A model generated the notes under the pieces. That model was not told where the DNA came from. It saw only the letters and a program-made list of their open reading frames with translations, and did no database searches. A DNA stretch of 64,000 bases from Treponema saccharophilum DSM 2985 (lineage in GTDB: Bacteria; Spirochaetota; Spirochaetia; Treponematales; Treponemataceae). This document shows positions 8,749 to 16,132 of the stretch, piece after piece (the stretch's first letter is position 1; each line of letters begins with the position of its first letter). The stretch lies in the NCBI RefSeq assembly GCF_000255555.1, contig NZ_AGRW01000055.1, positions 124,001 to 188,000 on the forward strand, in the 5' to 3' direction. The translations under genes were made by a program, and so were the position numbers.

Positions 8749-10106
8749 TTTTCCTGCTGATTTTCGTTTTGAGTTTCGTGAGCTGCCATGCGGTGGAGGA
8801 CATCGATTCCGTCCTGAAAAAAATGCGCGAAACGAACTGCTACATGGGTTCTGCGGTCTCTGATGCCGGGGAAACGCCCGGGCAATACAAGCTTTACGAA
8901 ATCGTGCGGGATTCCGCGACGACAGGGCAGCTTGAAAAACTGCTCTCCGACAAAAACGGCGTTATCCGCGCATACGCGATTCAGGCACTTGTCGAGCGAG
9001 ATGAAAAAGCGGACTACGAAAAAATTGCGCTCGATTCTCTTTCAGACACGGAGAAAATCGAAGCGATGTTCGGCTGCATTGTCTCAAACGAAATGGTCGG
9101 CGACATTTTCCTCGAAATGCTCAAAGGGCGAATCTCCAAGAAAACGCAGGACGAAATCGACAGAAGGCTTTTGAAAAGCAAATCGCCGCTCATTCACACG
9201 CTCGAACTTTTGCACGGAGAAAAAAAATCCGCGGAACTCTACGAACTGACGAGAAAGTGGGCGTTGGACGGAAACGACAACGCTGTTTTCGCGCTCGCAA
9301 AGTACCAGAAAAAAGAAGACTACGAGCTTATTCTTTCGCTCAAGGACAAAAAGGAAAAATTCCTGTTTTTCAAAGCGTGCCCGTACATTCTGAACGACTC
9401 GCTCAAACCGTTTTTTTCCGAGTACATGGACTCGATTCTGCCGTCAAACTATTACGGCGCGGAATGGCGCTCTTTTTACAAATCGCTTGCGATGTTCAAG
9501 GACGATTTTTCGAAAAGAGAATTGCGGAAAGTGTTCTCGCCGCGGACGAACAAGAACATCCGAAAATACCATCTTGCGTTTATCGCGGACGCGCTCTGCC
9601 CCTGCGACGACGGGTTCTACGACGATATTCTGTTCGAGATGTGGGAAAAATACGACGCCGTGAACCTGGACATCGCGGAAAACCTTTATGGACGCGACAA
9701 AAATCGCGCGCTTTCCTGCATGGTTTCGACGCTGAACAACGCGGACGAATATTTCAACAAGACCGACACGCTTTCTTTCAGCATAGAAACGCTTTTGGAC
9801 GAAAAATACGACATTCGGAAAATCTTCATCAAAAAGCTGCCGGGCCTTTCCATCAGCGTTTTTGACGAATTCTTCAAGCAAATCCGCCGCTTTGCCGACG
9901 ATGACGTGGACGCCGCGCTTTTGAATCGGCTGAAAACCGAGCAGAACGGCTACGTCGCCCTTCCGATTTACGACTATCTGCTTTCAAAGAAAAATCCGCT
10001 TGTCACCGGGCATGTCCTGAAAATCTACGAGAAAAACAAGCCGCTCTACAAGGATTGGGTAGAACAAGGCGCTCGAAAAACGCTCGAAAAGTGGGGCGCG
10101 CTGTAA
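8736..10106 (+). CDS. Putative lipoprotein with helical repeats
   Basis: Encodes 456 residues from the ATG at 8736 within the end of the preceding gene; a GGAGG lies about 20 bases upstream and translational coupling is likely. The N-terminus is a signal peptide with a lipobox-like FVSC at residues 14-17, so the protein may be lipid-anchored. The remainder is a chain of amphipathic helix pairs resembling HEAT-type repeats (for example GVIRAYAIQALVERDEKADY at about residues 70-90). HEAT-like repeats usually bind other proteins. No catalytic motif is seen. In the same frame, 71 sense codons follow the stop and contain a hydrophobic stretch; see findings. Confidence 0.75.
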   Translation: MEKVIFLLIFVLSFVSCHAVEDIDSVLKKMRETNCYMGSAVSDAGETPGQYKLYEIVRDSATTGQLEKLLSDKNGVIRAYAIQALVERDEKADYEKIALDSLSDTEKIEAMFGCIVSNEMVGDIFLEMLKGRISKKTQDEIDRRLLKSKSPLIHTLELLHGEKKSAELYELTRKWALDGNDNAVFALAKYQKKEDYELILSLKDKKEKFLFFKACPYILNDSLKPFFSEYMDSILPSNYYGAEWRSFYKSLAMFKDDFSKRELRKVFSPRTNKNIRKYHLAFIADALCPCDDGFYDDILFEMWEKYDAVNLDIAENLYGRDKNRALSCMVSTLNNADEYFNKTDTLSFSIETLLDEKYDIRKIFIKKLPGLSISVFDEFFKQIRRFADDDVDAALLNRLKTEQNGYVALPIYDYLLSKKNPLVTGHVLKIYEKNKPLYKDWVEQGARKTLEKWGAL

Positions 10107-10340
10107 TATGGCGATGATGGCGCTCGTCAAAAACGCGACGAACATTCCGAAGCGTTCTCGAAATACAAAAGGCTGAAAAAGCCGATTTCGCAGAAACAGA
10201 CGAAGAGACGAAAATCGACAAACACTTCCGGCTACATCCTCGCCACTTCGGTAGCAGCGGGGTGTGCTACGCTTCTGTTCCTGACGGGTAGGGGAACGCC
10301 CCCGGGAACAAAAAGCGCATAGACGAAATTGCGGAATCGT

Positions 10341-11363
10341 TCAGCGCACAATGCGAATCATGTCGCGGCTTATGTCGGAGATTTTCAGCGCGCCTGTCAT
10401 CGACATCGTGTCCTCAAGCTCGGATTTCAGCTTTTCGACGTAGACTTTCACGCCCTCTTCTCCGCCGCCGAAGACCGCAGTGACGAACGGACGCGCGATT
10501 ATCACGGCGTTTGCTCCGAGCGCGAGCGCCCTGAAAATGTCGGTTCCGCTTCTGATTCCGCCGTCAACGATGATTTTCATGCGTCCGCCGACCGCGCTGA
10601 CGATTTCGGGGAGAACTTCAGCGGTCGCAGGGCAACCGTCGAGCACGCGCCCGCCGTGGTTCGACACGACGATTGCGCTCGCTCCTGCCTCAAGCGCCTT
10701 TTCCGCACCACGCGCCGTCATTATTCCCTTGATGATGAACGGAACGCCCGCCGCCTTCACGATTTCGGAAAGCTCCTCGACGGATTTGCTTCCCGCAGGC
10801 GGATTCCTGTTCTTCAAAAACGGAAGCCCCGCACCGTCGATGTCCATCGCCATCGCAAACGGTTTTCCCTGACGGGCAAGCTCCATCTTTTCCTTTATCG
10901 TCTCTGAATCCCACGGCTTGATTGTCGGAATTCCGATTCCGCCGTTCGCCGCAATAGACTTTGCTGCGCCTTCCATGACCTTGATGTTCACGCCGTCGCC
11001 CGTGAAACCCGCGATTCCGTTTTTGGCGCATGCGGTGAGCAGCGTATGGTTGTACGACAAATCGTCGAATTTTTCCCCGTAGTGAAAATTGACGCTCCCG
11101 ACAGGACCTGCAAAGACCGGAAGCGCGAAATGTTTCCCCAAAAACTCAACGGAAGTATCGACTGCGCCGTTTTTGTAAATCGTGTCCATGTTCACGAATA
11201 TGTTCTGCCACGCGTTGAAATTCCTCGTCGCGACAGTCCCGCTTCCCTTCGCGCCCGGTCCCGGAATCGCATTCTTGCACGCAATCCCGTTGCAGACCGG
11301 ACACGCCTTGCATTTGTCGCCGATGCACTTCCTCGCTTCCTCAAGCACTTCCGAATATGTCAT
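10341..11363 (-). CDS. FMN-dependent alpha-hydroxy-acid oxidizing protein
   Basis: Encodes 340 residues of the FMN-dependent alpha-hydroxy-acid dehydrogenase family (lactate/glycolate oxidase fold), which oxidises L-2-hydroxy acids. The ATG at 11363 has a strong GGAGG site. An N-terminal cysteine cluster (CIGDKCKACPVCNGIACK) precedes the barrel and may bind an iron-sulphur centre; this extension is typical of anaerobe homologues rather than of classical lactate oxidases. Barrel motifs include the substrate/flavin loop VSNHGGRVLDG at about residue 235 and the phosphate-binding end IIVDGGIRSGTD and GANAVIIARP. The substrate is not known. It is monocistronic on the minus strand, with a terminator of the degraded LysR gene just upstream. 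Confidence 0.9.
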   Translation of the reverse strand: MTYSEVLEEARKCIGDKCKACPVCNGIACKNAIPGPGAKGSGTVATRNFNAWQNIFVNMDTIYKNGAVDTSVEFLGKHFALPVFAGPVGSVNFHYGEKFDDLSYNHTLLTACAKNGIAGFTGDGVNIKVMEGAAKSIAANGGIGIPTIKPWDSETIKEKMELARQGKPFAMAMDIDGAGLPFLKNRNPPAGSKSVEELSEIVKAAGVPFIIKGIMTARGAEKALEAGASAIVVSNHGGRVLDGCPATAEVLPEIVSAVGGRMKIIVDGGIRSGTDIFRALALGANAVIIARPFVTAVFGGGEEGVKVYVEKLKSELEDTMSMTGALKISDISRDMIRIVR

Positions 11364-11378
11364 TTTGTACCTCCGAAC

Positions 11379-11409
11379 AAAAAAATCGCTCCATTCGATT
11401 GGAGCGATT
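11379..11409 (-). terminator. Strong terminator behind the LysR remnant
   Basis: A perfect 9-bp stem AATCGCTCC / GGAGCGATT around an 8-base loop, followed on the minus strand by seven T. It lies directly after the stop codon of the LysR remnant and still separates it from the oxidase gene. Confidence 0.85.
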
Positions 11410-11412
11410 CTA

Positions 11413-11633
11413 CTATTTTTGAAGAGCTTCGAGAAACACTTCGGCTTTGGAATTTTTCAGCACCATAGCCGAAACTCGCGTGTCATAAACAGCGTCCTGC
11501 CCTCTGTTTTCAAGAATCTGCGTTTCAATGCCAAGGCTCTTTATGTATGGCGGCAGAGCATGATGCCGTTCCCGCCGCTATCGACCGCTTCCGAAGAAAT
11601 GCTGCGATTTTCATGGAGATTCCGGATAAAATG
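11413..11633 (-). pseudogene. 3' remnant of a LysR-type regulator gene, frameshifted
   Basis: On the minus strand the last 47 codons (PPYIKSLGIETQI to KNSKAEVFLEALQK, stop at 11413-11415) look like the end of a LysR substrate-binding domain. Just upstream, a second frame supplies a matching continuation (ENRSISSEAV then DSGGNGIML), so a frameshift separates them near 11550. No DNA-binding N-terminus is present. The remnant is divergent from an EamA-type transporter fragment, a common LysR/transporter pairing. Family assignment rests on reading the pattern and needs a search to confirm. Confidence 0.5.
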
Positions 11634-11786
11634 AGAAATGCCTTTTTTTGCATTAACCGTTTCGTTGATGATTCAGGCAAATTTTGATATTCTCCTCTTA
11701 CTGCCACCGGGTAGGAATGCTTTGGGCATTCAGTCTCATCGTTAGGTCTTAGAAGATGGACAAGAAACCTTGAAAAGGAGTTGTCC

Positions 11787-11960
11787 ATGTTTTCATACAT
11801 CTGGCCAATTTTATTAATCGTTACAGCAAACACCGTTTATCAAATTTGTGCAAAAGGCATTCCTCAGGCAATGAACACCGACGTAAGCTTACTGGCTTGT
11901 CTGGGTCAGTTGAGGGATATTCGTATGGTTTTCCACAAATATGACAGACTCTTCGCATAA
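11787..11960 (+). pseudogene. 5' fragment of an EamA/DMT-type transporter gene
   Basis: A 57-codon frame with an AAGGAG site 6 bases before the ATG. The first 36 residues (MFSYIWPILLIVTANTVYQI, then CAKGIPQAMNTDVSLL) match the start of small EamA-type inner-membrane transporters: a first membrane helix and the conserved turn after it. After about 11895 the frame reads unrelated sequence and soon stops. The missing end of the same gene appears at 16133-16211 beyond the inserted DNA. The gene is therefore split and its middle lost. Confidence 0.6.
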
Positions 11961-11970
11961 TATGTTTATA

Positions 11971-12450
11971 TTAATTTGCGAGCTTTACTTCATAAAAGTA
12001 GCCATCGCCACCAAGGTCTGTATAACCGAGGCTTTCAAAATAGCTAATCAGCTCATTCCACTCTGGGCTATCGTGATTTATAGAAGCTATGTTATGATTA
12101 TCTAAAGTTGCATGGCATAATTCGTGAATTATCGTACTGTCAGTGATTTCATACTTTGGATTAAAGACTATTATTGTTTCACCTATTGACATACCGGCAG
12201 TATTAGGATTAATTGAAGCGTTCGGTTCAAAGTAAAAATAGAACATTTTTTCTGTAATAGGGTATTTTGTTTCGTTAAAGAGTTTTTCAATGTTTCGACA
12301 ACGTTTTGTAAGAGCTTTATCGGCTCTGGCAGTTCCAACCCTTTCAGAAACGGCATTTACAAGTTCTTTATTAATGTCAGAGTATTCCTTAACAATAACA
12401 CTAAATCCTACAAAAACTACTGTCAGAATAATAAAAAATAATTTCTTCAT
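11971..12450 (-). CDS. Membrane-anchored HExxH metallopeptidase-like protein
   Basis: Encodes 159 residues with an AGGGA site ahead of the ATG. Residues 4-20 form a single N-terminal membrane anchor or uncleaved signal (KKLFFIILTVVFVGFSVI). At about residue 111, IIHELCHATLDNH carries the HExxH zinc-protease motif with a further histidine downstream (SINHDSPEW). This resembles SprT/gluzincin-like small proteases, and the active domain would face outward. The gene lies in AT-rich DNA inside the split EamA gene. Its promoter shares the CAGGGTAAA-N10-TTATAAT arrangement with two genes of the adjacent IS1595-type element. Substrate unknown; regulatory or bacteriocin-like roles are possible but unsupported. 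Confidence 0.75.
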   Translation of the reverse strand: MKKLFFIILTVVFVGFSVIVKEYSDINKELVNAVSERVGTARADKALTKRCRNIEKLFNETKYPITEKMFYFYFEPNASINPNTAGMSIGETIIVFNPKYEITDSTIIHELCHATLDNHNIASINHDSPEWNELISYFESLGYTDLGGDGYFYEVKLAN

Positions 12451-12467
12451 AATACTAGTCCCTTACT

Positions 12468-12503
12468 GGAATAGATATTATAACTTGTAATGATTTTACC
12501 CTG
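12468..12503 (-). promoter_or_regulatory. Bipartite promoter motif, copy 1
   Basis: On the minus strand CAGGGTAAAA is followed after 10 bases by TTATAAT and then ATCTATTCC. It lies about 20 bases upstream of the metallopeptidase ATG. The start-to-start spacing of the two blocks is 20 bases, the same as in the copies at 13768 and 14451. Confidence 0.6.
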
Positions 12504-12637
12504 TAAATTTCTTGTATATATAAATTTAGATTTGAATTCTAAATTTAGATTAAATTCCAGATTTATAAATCCTTCCTTCCCCTCATGATATGTATAACCA
12601 GAATTTCTAAAAAATTCACTTTTTTGTAAAAATTTTG

Positions 12638-12660
12638 GCTATGTCCGTAAAAAGTGTTGT
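12638..12660 (+). repeat. Left terminal inverted repeat of the IS1595-type unit
   Basis: Starts GGCTATGTCCGTAAAAAGTG and matches the reverse complement of 16110-16132 at 22 of 23 positions. Confidence 0.85.
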
Positions 12661-12703
12661 TTTTAATTGACGTTCTGAAAATTCACACTATGTTATAAAG
12701 TGT

Positions 12704-13732
12704 ATGACATTAAGCGAACTTTTCCAGACATTAAAGACACTTTCAAAAGCAGACTTGAACTCTGTAAAACAATTCCTTGAATCCATTGATTACAATTACA
12801 ACGGATTCGAGGATTTTCTTTTGTCCAAGAAAGCAGAAAACGGGATTTCTTGTCCACACTGCAGTTCGTTTAACATCAAGAAAAACGGTCATAAAGGCTT
12901 AATGCAGCGTTTTATGTGCCATGACTGCCACAAAACTTTTTCTGCCAGAAACAATACTATCACGTTTTCATCTAAAAAGTCTTTTGCTACTTGGAAGAAA
13001 TACCTTGAATGTATGATGAACGGTTTTACTGTTCGTCGCAGTGCAGAAATCTGTGGCATCAATAAAGACACAGCTTTTATTTGGCGACACAAGGTTTTAG
13101 ACGCTTTGCAGAACATGCAGAATTCAGTTGAATTAAATGGCGTAGTCGAAGCCGACGAAACTTTCTTTGCACTTTCTTTCAAAGGAAATCACAAGAAGTC
13201 TACTTCTTTCGTTATGCCACGTGAAGCACACAAGCGTGGAAACGACGTTCATACACGTGGATTGTCACACGAACAAGTTTGCGTTCCTTGTGCAGTTACA
13301 CAGGACGGACTTTCTATTTCAAAGCAGTCAAATTTGGGACGTGCTTCGACTAAGAATCTTTCGGAAGTATTTTCTGGAAGAATTGCAAGTAATTCTGTTT
13401 TATGTGCAGATGCACATCATTCTTATCAGAAATTTGCTAAGGAAAACAAACTTGAGCTTATCCAATTAAAAACTGGAAAGTCCAAGAAAGGCATTTTTCA
13501 TGTTCAACACATCAACAGTTATCACAGTATTTTGAAAACTTGGATAATTCGTTTCCACGGTGTCGCTACAAAATACCTGGATAACTATTTGGTCTGGCAT
13601 AATTTCGTGAACTGGGCAAAAGACCCTTACGAAAAGAAATCTGAAATCTTATCGGCTTTCGTGTTCTGCACAAACAAAACCGTAAAATCTAAGGAACTTT
13701 CCGTAAGAAGTCCTTTGCCTTGTGTCGCTTAG
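12704..13732 (+). CDS. IS1595-family (ISXO2-like) transposase
   Basis: Encodes 342 residues. An N-terminal zinc ribbon (CPHCSSFNIKKNGHKG ... FMCHDCHKTF, about residues 49-85) is followed by a helix-turn-helix-like segment (RRSAEICGINKDTAF). The ISXO2-type DDE catalytic domain comes next, with the first Asp in VVEADETFF at about residue 149, a second in CADAHHSY at about 247 and the C-terminal HINSYHS..WI..FHGV signature at about 268-285. No frameshift is present, so the enzyme could be active. It starts 66 bases inside the left inverted repeat and reads toward the passenger genes. The ATG has no strong ribosome site. Confidence 0.92.
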   Translation: MTLSELFQTLKTLSKADLNSVKQFLESIDYNYNGFEDFLLSKKAENGISCPHCSSFNIKKNGHKGLMQRFMCHDCHKTFSARNNTITFSSKKSFATWKKYLECMMNGFTVRRSAEICGINKDTAFIWRHKVLDALQNMQNSVELNGVVEADETFFALSFKGNHKKSTSFVMPREAHKRGNDVHTRGLSHEQVCVPCAVTQDGLSISKQSNLGRASTKNLSEVFSGRIASNSVLCADAHHSYQKFAKENKLELIQLKTGKSKKGIFHVQHINSYHSILKTWIIRFHGVATKYLDNYLVWHNFVNWAKDPYEKKSEILSAFVFCTNKTVKSKELSVRSPLPCVA

Positions 13733-13767
13733 TTCTACGAAATGCCAAAACTGTATTTAGAACTTTG

Positions 13768-13804
13768 CAGGGTAAATCAAATAATAATTATAATATTTAA
13801 ACCA
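13768..13804 (+). promoter_or_regulatory. Bipartite promoter motif, copy 2
   Basis: CAGGGTAAAT, 10 bases, then TTATAATATTTAAACCA. It lies about 100 bases upstream of the secreted 144-residue protein. The 17-base block starting at TTATAAT is identical to the copy at 14471. Confidence 0.6.
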
Positions 13805-13907
13805 TAAACAAAAGGACGTTGTTCCTTGCTACGAATTGTAGTGAATCTGTATTCTTAAGACAGTCGAAGTCTTCTTAAAGAAAATCAATTTTTTTAGGAG
13901 ACTTTTT

Positions 13908-14342
13908 ATGAAGAAGTTTGCAGCAATTTTTTTAGCTCTGTTTGTTTCAGTAACAAGCTCTTTTGCAACTGCTATTATTGATGTATCTTATAATTCTAGG
14001 TACCATACCTACTATTGTTCACAACCTTATGAAGTAAGTGAAATACTTCCTAAGTACCGTTTAGACGGTGCAACATACTTTGTTAGTGCCTATTGTCCAA
14101 ACGATTCTACATTTTATTACATACAGTTTGCAAACTATAGCGATGCAGTTTATTTTTGTCGGCAATACTTATCTGTTACAAACACTTTACGAAGCAGTGA
14201 GCCTAACTACCGATTAGACGAGGTTTCTGTAAATGTAAGTAATTTAGTTAGAAAGTATGCCCCAAAATACTATCCTAATTTAGACATTTATGAAAATGGA
14301 CGATTATACCGGTTTGCAGCCCCAGTCTACGGCTTGCAATAA
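13908..14342 (+). CDS. Secreted small protein of unknown function (passenger gene)
   Basis: Encodes 144 residues with a TTAGGAG site. A Sec signal peptide covers about residues 1-20 (MKKFAAIFLALFVSVTSSFA), with cleavage after SFA likely. The mature part is tyrosine-rich, with two short cysteine-containing motifs (TYYCSQPYE and YFVSAYCPNDS) plus YFCRQYL, so three cysteines are available outside the cytoplasm. No enzymatic motif is visible. It lies directly behind the transposase inside the inverted repeats and is probably controlled by the shared promoter motif at 13768. It could be a secreted effector or colonisation factor, but nothing in the sequence proves this. Confidence 0.75.
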   Translation: MKKFAAIFLALFVSVTSSFATAIIDVSYNSRYHTYYCSQPYEVSEILPKYRLDGATYFVSAYCPNDSTFYYIQFANYSDAVYFCRQYLSVTNTLRSSEPNYRLDEVSVNVSNLVRKYAPKYYPNLDIYENGRLYRFAAPVYGLQ

Positions 14343-14450
14343 TGCACAGGTTCAGTATGTTATGGTAGCCAAGTAATAAGATTTTACAAATTGTAGAATT
14401 CCTACTATGTTAAAATAATGGATGGCATAGTAGGAATAAACTTATTTTTA

Positions 14451-14487
14451 CAGGGTAAATGTATGAAGAGTTATAATATTTAAACCA
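14451..14487 (+). promoter_or_regulatory. Bipartite promoter motif, copy 3
   Basis: CAGGGTAAAT, 10 bases, then TTATAATATTTAAACCA, followed 18 bases later by the start codon of the 90-residue protein. Same spacing as the copies at 12503 (minus strand) and 13768. Confidence 0.6.
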
Positions 14488-14504
14488 GAAAAATGGAGGT
14501 TTGT

Positions 14505-14777
14505 ATGATTGACTTAGGAAAACTTGAAAAAGATTTTGAAGTAGATTATTCCCCAGAGGAAGGATTTAAGAACCTTTTTATCCGTAGAAAAGTCCCAAAT
14601 GACCTAAATGCCCCTCTTTATCTGATTTTTAAAGGAATTCCTTTAACAGAGGCAATAGCCATTGCAAAAGATAATGGCTTAAAGATACAGTACTGTTATG
14701 ATGTTGACGGTAATGACGACCTGGAACTTTTAGATGTATGTAACCAGATAAATAAAATTATCGAGGGTCATCTGTAA
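14505..14777 (+). CDS. Small acidic protein, unknown (passenger gene)
   Basis: Encodes 90 residues from the ATG at 14505, chosen because GGAGG precedes it by 7 bases (an upstream in-frame ATG overlaps that site). The protein is soluble and acidic, with a pattern of strand, helix (TEAIAIAKDNG), strand (LKIQYCYDVDG) and helix. That layout resembles small immunity or antitoxin proteins, but no family is recognised. It overlaps the convergent 163-residue gene tail to tail by 20 bases, and both lie within the IS1595-type unit. Codon use is strongly AT-biased. Confidence 0.7.
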   Translation: MIDLGKLEKDFEVDYSPEEGFKNLFIRRKVPNDLNAPLYLIFKGIPLTEAIAIAKDNGLKIQYCYDVDGNDDLELLDVCNQINKIIEGHL

Positions 14778-15249
14778 TTTTTCTTCTCCAATACTTAATC
14801 ACTTGTTTTAGGTCGTTCATAGTAGAAAAATGGCCACCAGTATAAGAGATTCGTTTTTTTAATCTTTCCCATTCTATAACTAATGAATAAACAATAACAA
14901 AGTATAAAAGTCTTTCAGACTGTCGTTCAGACAATCCTATCTTAGACCTCTCTATGGGTCTTGAAGATTTTTTCATGTTATTATTATTTACACAGACTTT
15001 TTCTATAAATTCGTCAAGACTCTTTCCTTCAAAATAATCTTGTGAAAGGCTATTCCAGTTTTCTTGTTTTTTACTGGTCTTGTATACAGACACACAGATT
15101 CTCATAATTTGACTAAATGAATAAGTTTTTGAATCGTCAAAACTTGTAATGTATTTTATAATCTTTCCTAAAAATGACCTATTATTCTCTTCTTGTAAGC
15201 GTGCAAGACCATAAACTTCTTCAAAAAAGCAATCTGTGAGTTTAATCAT
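14758..15249 (-). CDS. Hypothetical protein (passenger gene)
   Basis: Encodes 163 residues, helical and basic, with a hydrophobic central helix at about residues 113-126 (YFVIVYSLVIEWERL) that may be membrane-associated or a buried core helix. It is convergent with the 90-residue gene and overlaps it at the 3' ends. Its start region at 15249 lies 28-50 bases from a third, imperfect copy of the element end (15277-15299). No known domain recognised. It might be a regulator or an immunity partner of a neighbouring passenger protein; this is inference from position only. Confidence 0.65.
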   Translation of the reverse strand: MIKLTDCFFEEVYGLARLQEENNRSFLGKIIKYITSFDDSKTYSFSQIMRICVSVYKTSKKQENWNSLSQDYFEGKSLDEFIEKVCVNNNNMKKSSRPIERSKIGLSERQSERLLYFVIVYSLVIEWERLKKRISYTGGHFSTMNDLKQVIKYWRRKITDDPR

Positions 15250-15276
15250 ACATAATTAGTTAGTATTTAAACATAA

Positions 15277-15299
15277 CCACTTTATTTCAGGACATAGCC
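15277..15299. repeat. Internal imperfect copy of the IS1595-type end
   Basis: The reverse complement reads GGCTATGTCCTGAAATAAAG. The first 10 bases are identical to the element termini and the rest is partly alike. It separates the first part of the unit from the BrnT-like gene and could be an older right end. Confidence 0.45.
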
Positions 15300-15327
15300 A
15301 TATTTAAAGTTGAAAGAGGTAACGATT

Positions 15328-16047
15328 ATGGACAATAAAGATTTTGAAAAAATCTATAATGAATCCGACAAACTTGAGCAGACTGCTAAAACAAAAAATG
15401 AAATAACACCATTTGAAGATACTCCTCAAGCCTGGTATGAGTTGGATACAACTGGCCCAGAGAACGAAGATGTTGTATGTGGAAATTTTGTATGGCATAG
15501 AGAAAAAAGTAATAAAAACATAAAAGATACAGGTGATGGAAAGGGGTTTAGCTTTTATTTGGCAAGATACGTTTTTGAAGACCCCTATTCAGTAGAAATT
15601 GAAAATGAAACTAATCCTGAAAATGATAAAACGCTTGGTATAGTAGCTGAAAATAATGTTATGGTTGTAATCAATGCAAAGGTAGAAAATGATAAAATTA
15701 GAATTATTTCTGCTTGGGAGGCGTTACCTCAAAGTAAATACACTAGTATTTATAATAAACATAAGGCAAAAAAACAATTATTAGAAAATAAGTTTTCGAA
15801 AAAAACAGAATCAAAAAAACAATTGTACGCAGTTATTAGACAAGCTGACGGCAATGGTTTTAAGTCTTCCTCTTATGCAAAAGTTGTAAATGCGTCTATT
15901 CTTAGACCTACGGGCTCTAATACTATAGCAATGTTAGGTGATAAGTATGTTTATGTTCAAAATGTGGGGGATAAAACTTATTGTGAACAAGTTGAAAAAA
16001 GAATAAAATCTATTTTAGACTATTATAACAAGGGTGAAGACTGGTAA
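15328..16047 (+). CDS. BrnT-like domain protein with extended termini (passenger gene)
   Basis: Encodes 239 residues from the ATG at 15328 (AGAGG site). Residues about 52-145 match the layout of the BrnT ribonuclease-toxin fold. An N-terminal F-W-x-x-x-K-S-x-x-N-I pattern is followed by a VFEDPYSVEI-type turn, an ETNPENDKTLG segment, a hydrophobic strand (NVMVVINAKV) and the closing RIISAWEA, equivalent to the RIISAR-A of BrnT. The fold is flanked by an acidic 50-residue N-terminal extension and a C-terminal region of about 95 residues. No BrnA-type antitoxin gene follows. It lies inside the IS1595-type unit and ends in a strong bidirectional terminator. Assignment is by pattern only. Confidence 0.6.
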   Translation: MDNKDFEKIYNESDKLEQTAKTKNEITPFEDTPQAWYELDTTGPENEDVVCGNFVWHREKSNKNIKDTGDGKGFSFYLARYVFEDPYSVEIENETNPENDKTLGIVAENNVMVVINAKVENDKIRIISAWEALPQSKYTSIYNKHKAKKQLLENKFSKKTESKKQLYAVIRQADGNGFKSSSYAKVVNASILRPTGSNTIAMLGDKYVYVQNVGDKTYCEQVEKRIKSILDYYNKGEDW

Positions 16048-16059
16048 TACTGATTTTTT

Positions 16060-16101
16060 TTGCAAGTCTAAGCAATGACTGACTTAGACTTGCAATTTTT
16101 T
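16060..16101 (+). terminator. Strong bidirectional terminator
   Basis: Perfect 13-bp stem TTGCAAGTCTAAG / CTTAGACTTGCAA around a 10-base loop, with T-runs on either side. It lies 12 bases behind the BrnT-like gene and just inside the right end of the IS1595-type unit. Confidence 0.9.
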
Positions 16102-16109
16102 AGCAGTAG

Positions 16110-16132
16110 CAACACTATTTACGGACATAGCC
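16110..16132 (-). repeat. Right terminal inverted repeat of the IS1595-type unit
   Basis: Read inward it starts GGCTATGTCCGTAAATAGTG, one base different from the left end. Confidence 0.85.

Larger units (their letters stand above)
12638..16132 (+). mobile_element. IS1595-type transposable unit with four passenger genes
   Basis: The unit is 3495 bp. It begins with GGCTATGTCCGTAAA at 12638 and ends with the inverted copy at 16110-16132; the 23-bp ends differ at one base. Next to the left end is the IS1595-type transposase, followed by four AT-rich genes: a secreted protein, a 90-residue protein, a convergent 163-residue protein and a BrnT-like protein. IS1595-family elements are known to carry passenger genes. 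The 8 bases flanking each side (12630-12637 and 16133-16140) do not match, so no target duplication survives. The insertion lies in an EamA transporter gene whose 3' end starts straight after 16132. Confidence 0.75.

Noticed and set aside
10230-10335. A terminator for the alpha-hydroxy-acid oxidase gene
   Set aside because: There are overlapping GC-rich dyads (GTAGCA/TGCTAC, GTTCC/GGAAC), but there is no T-run on the minus strand in a fitting position.
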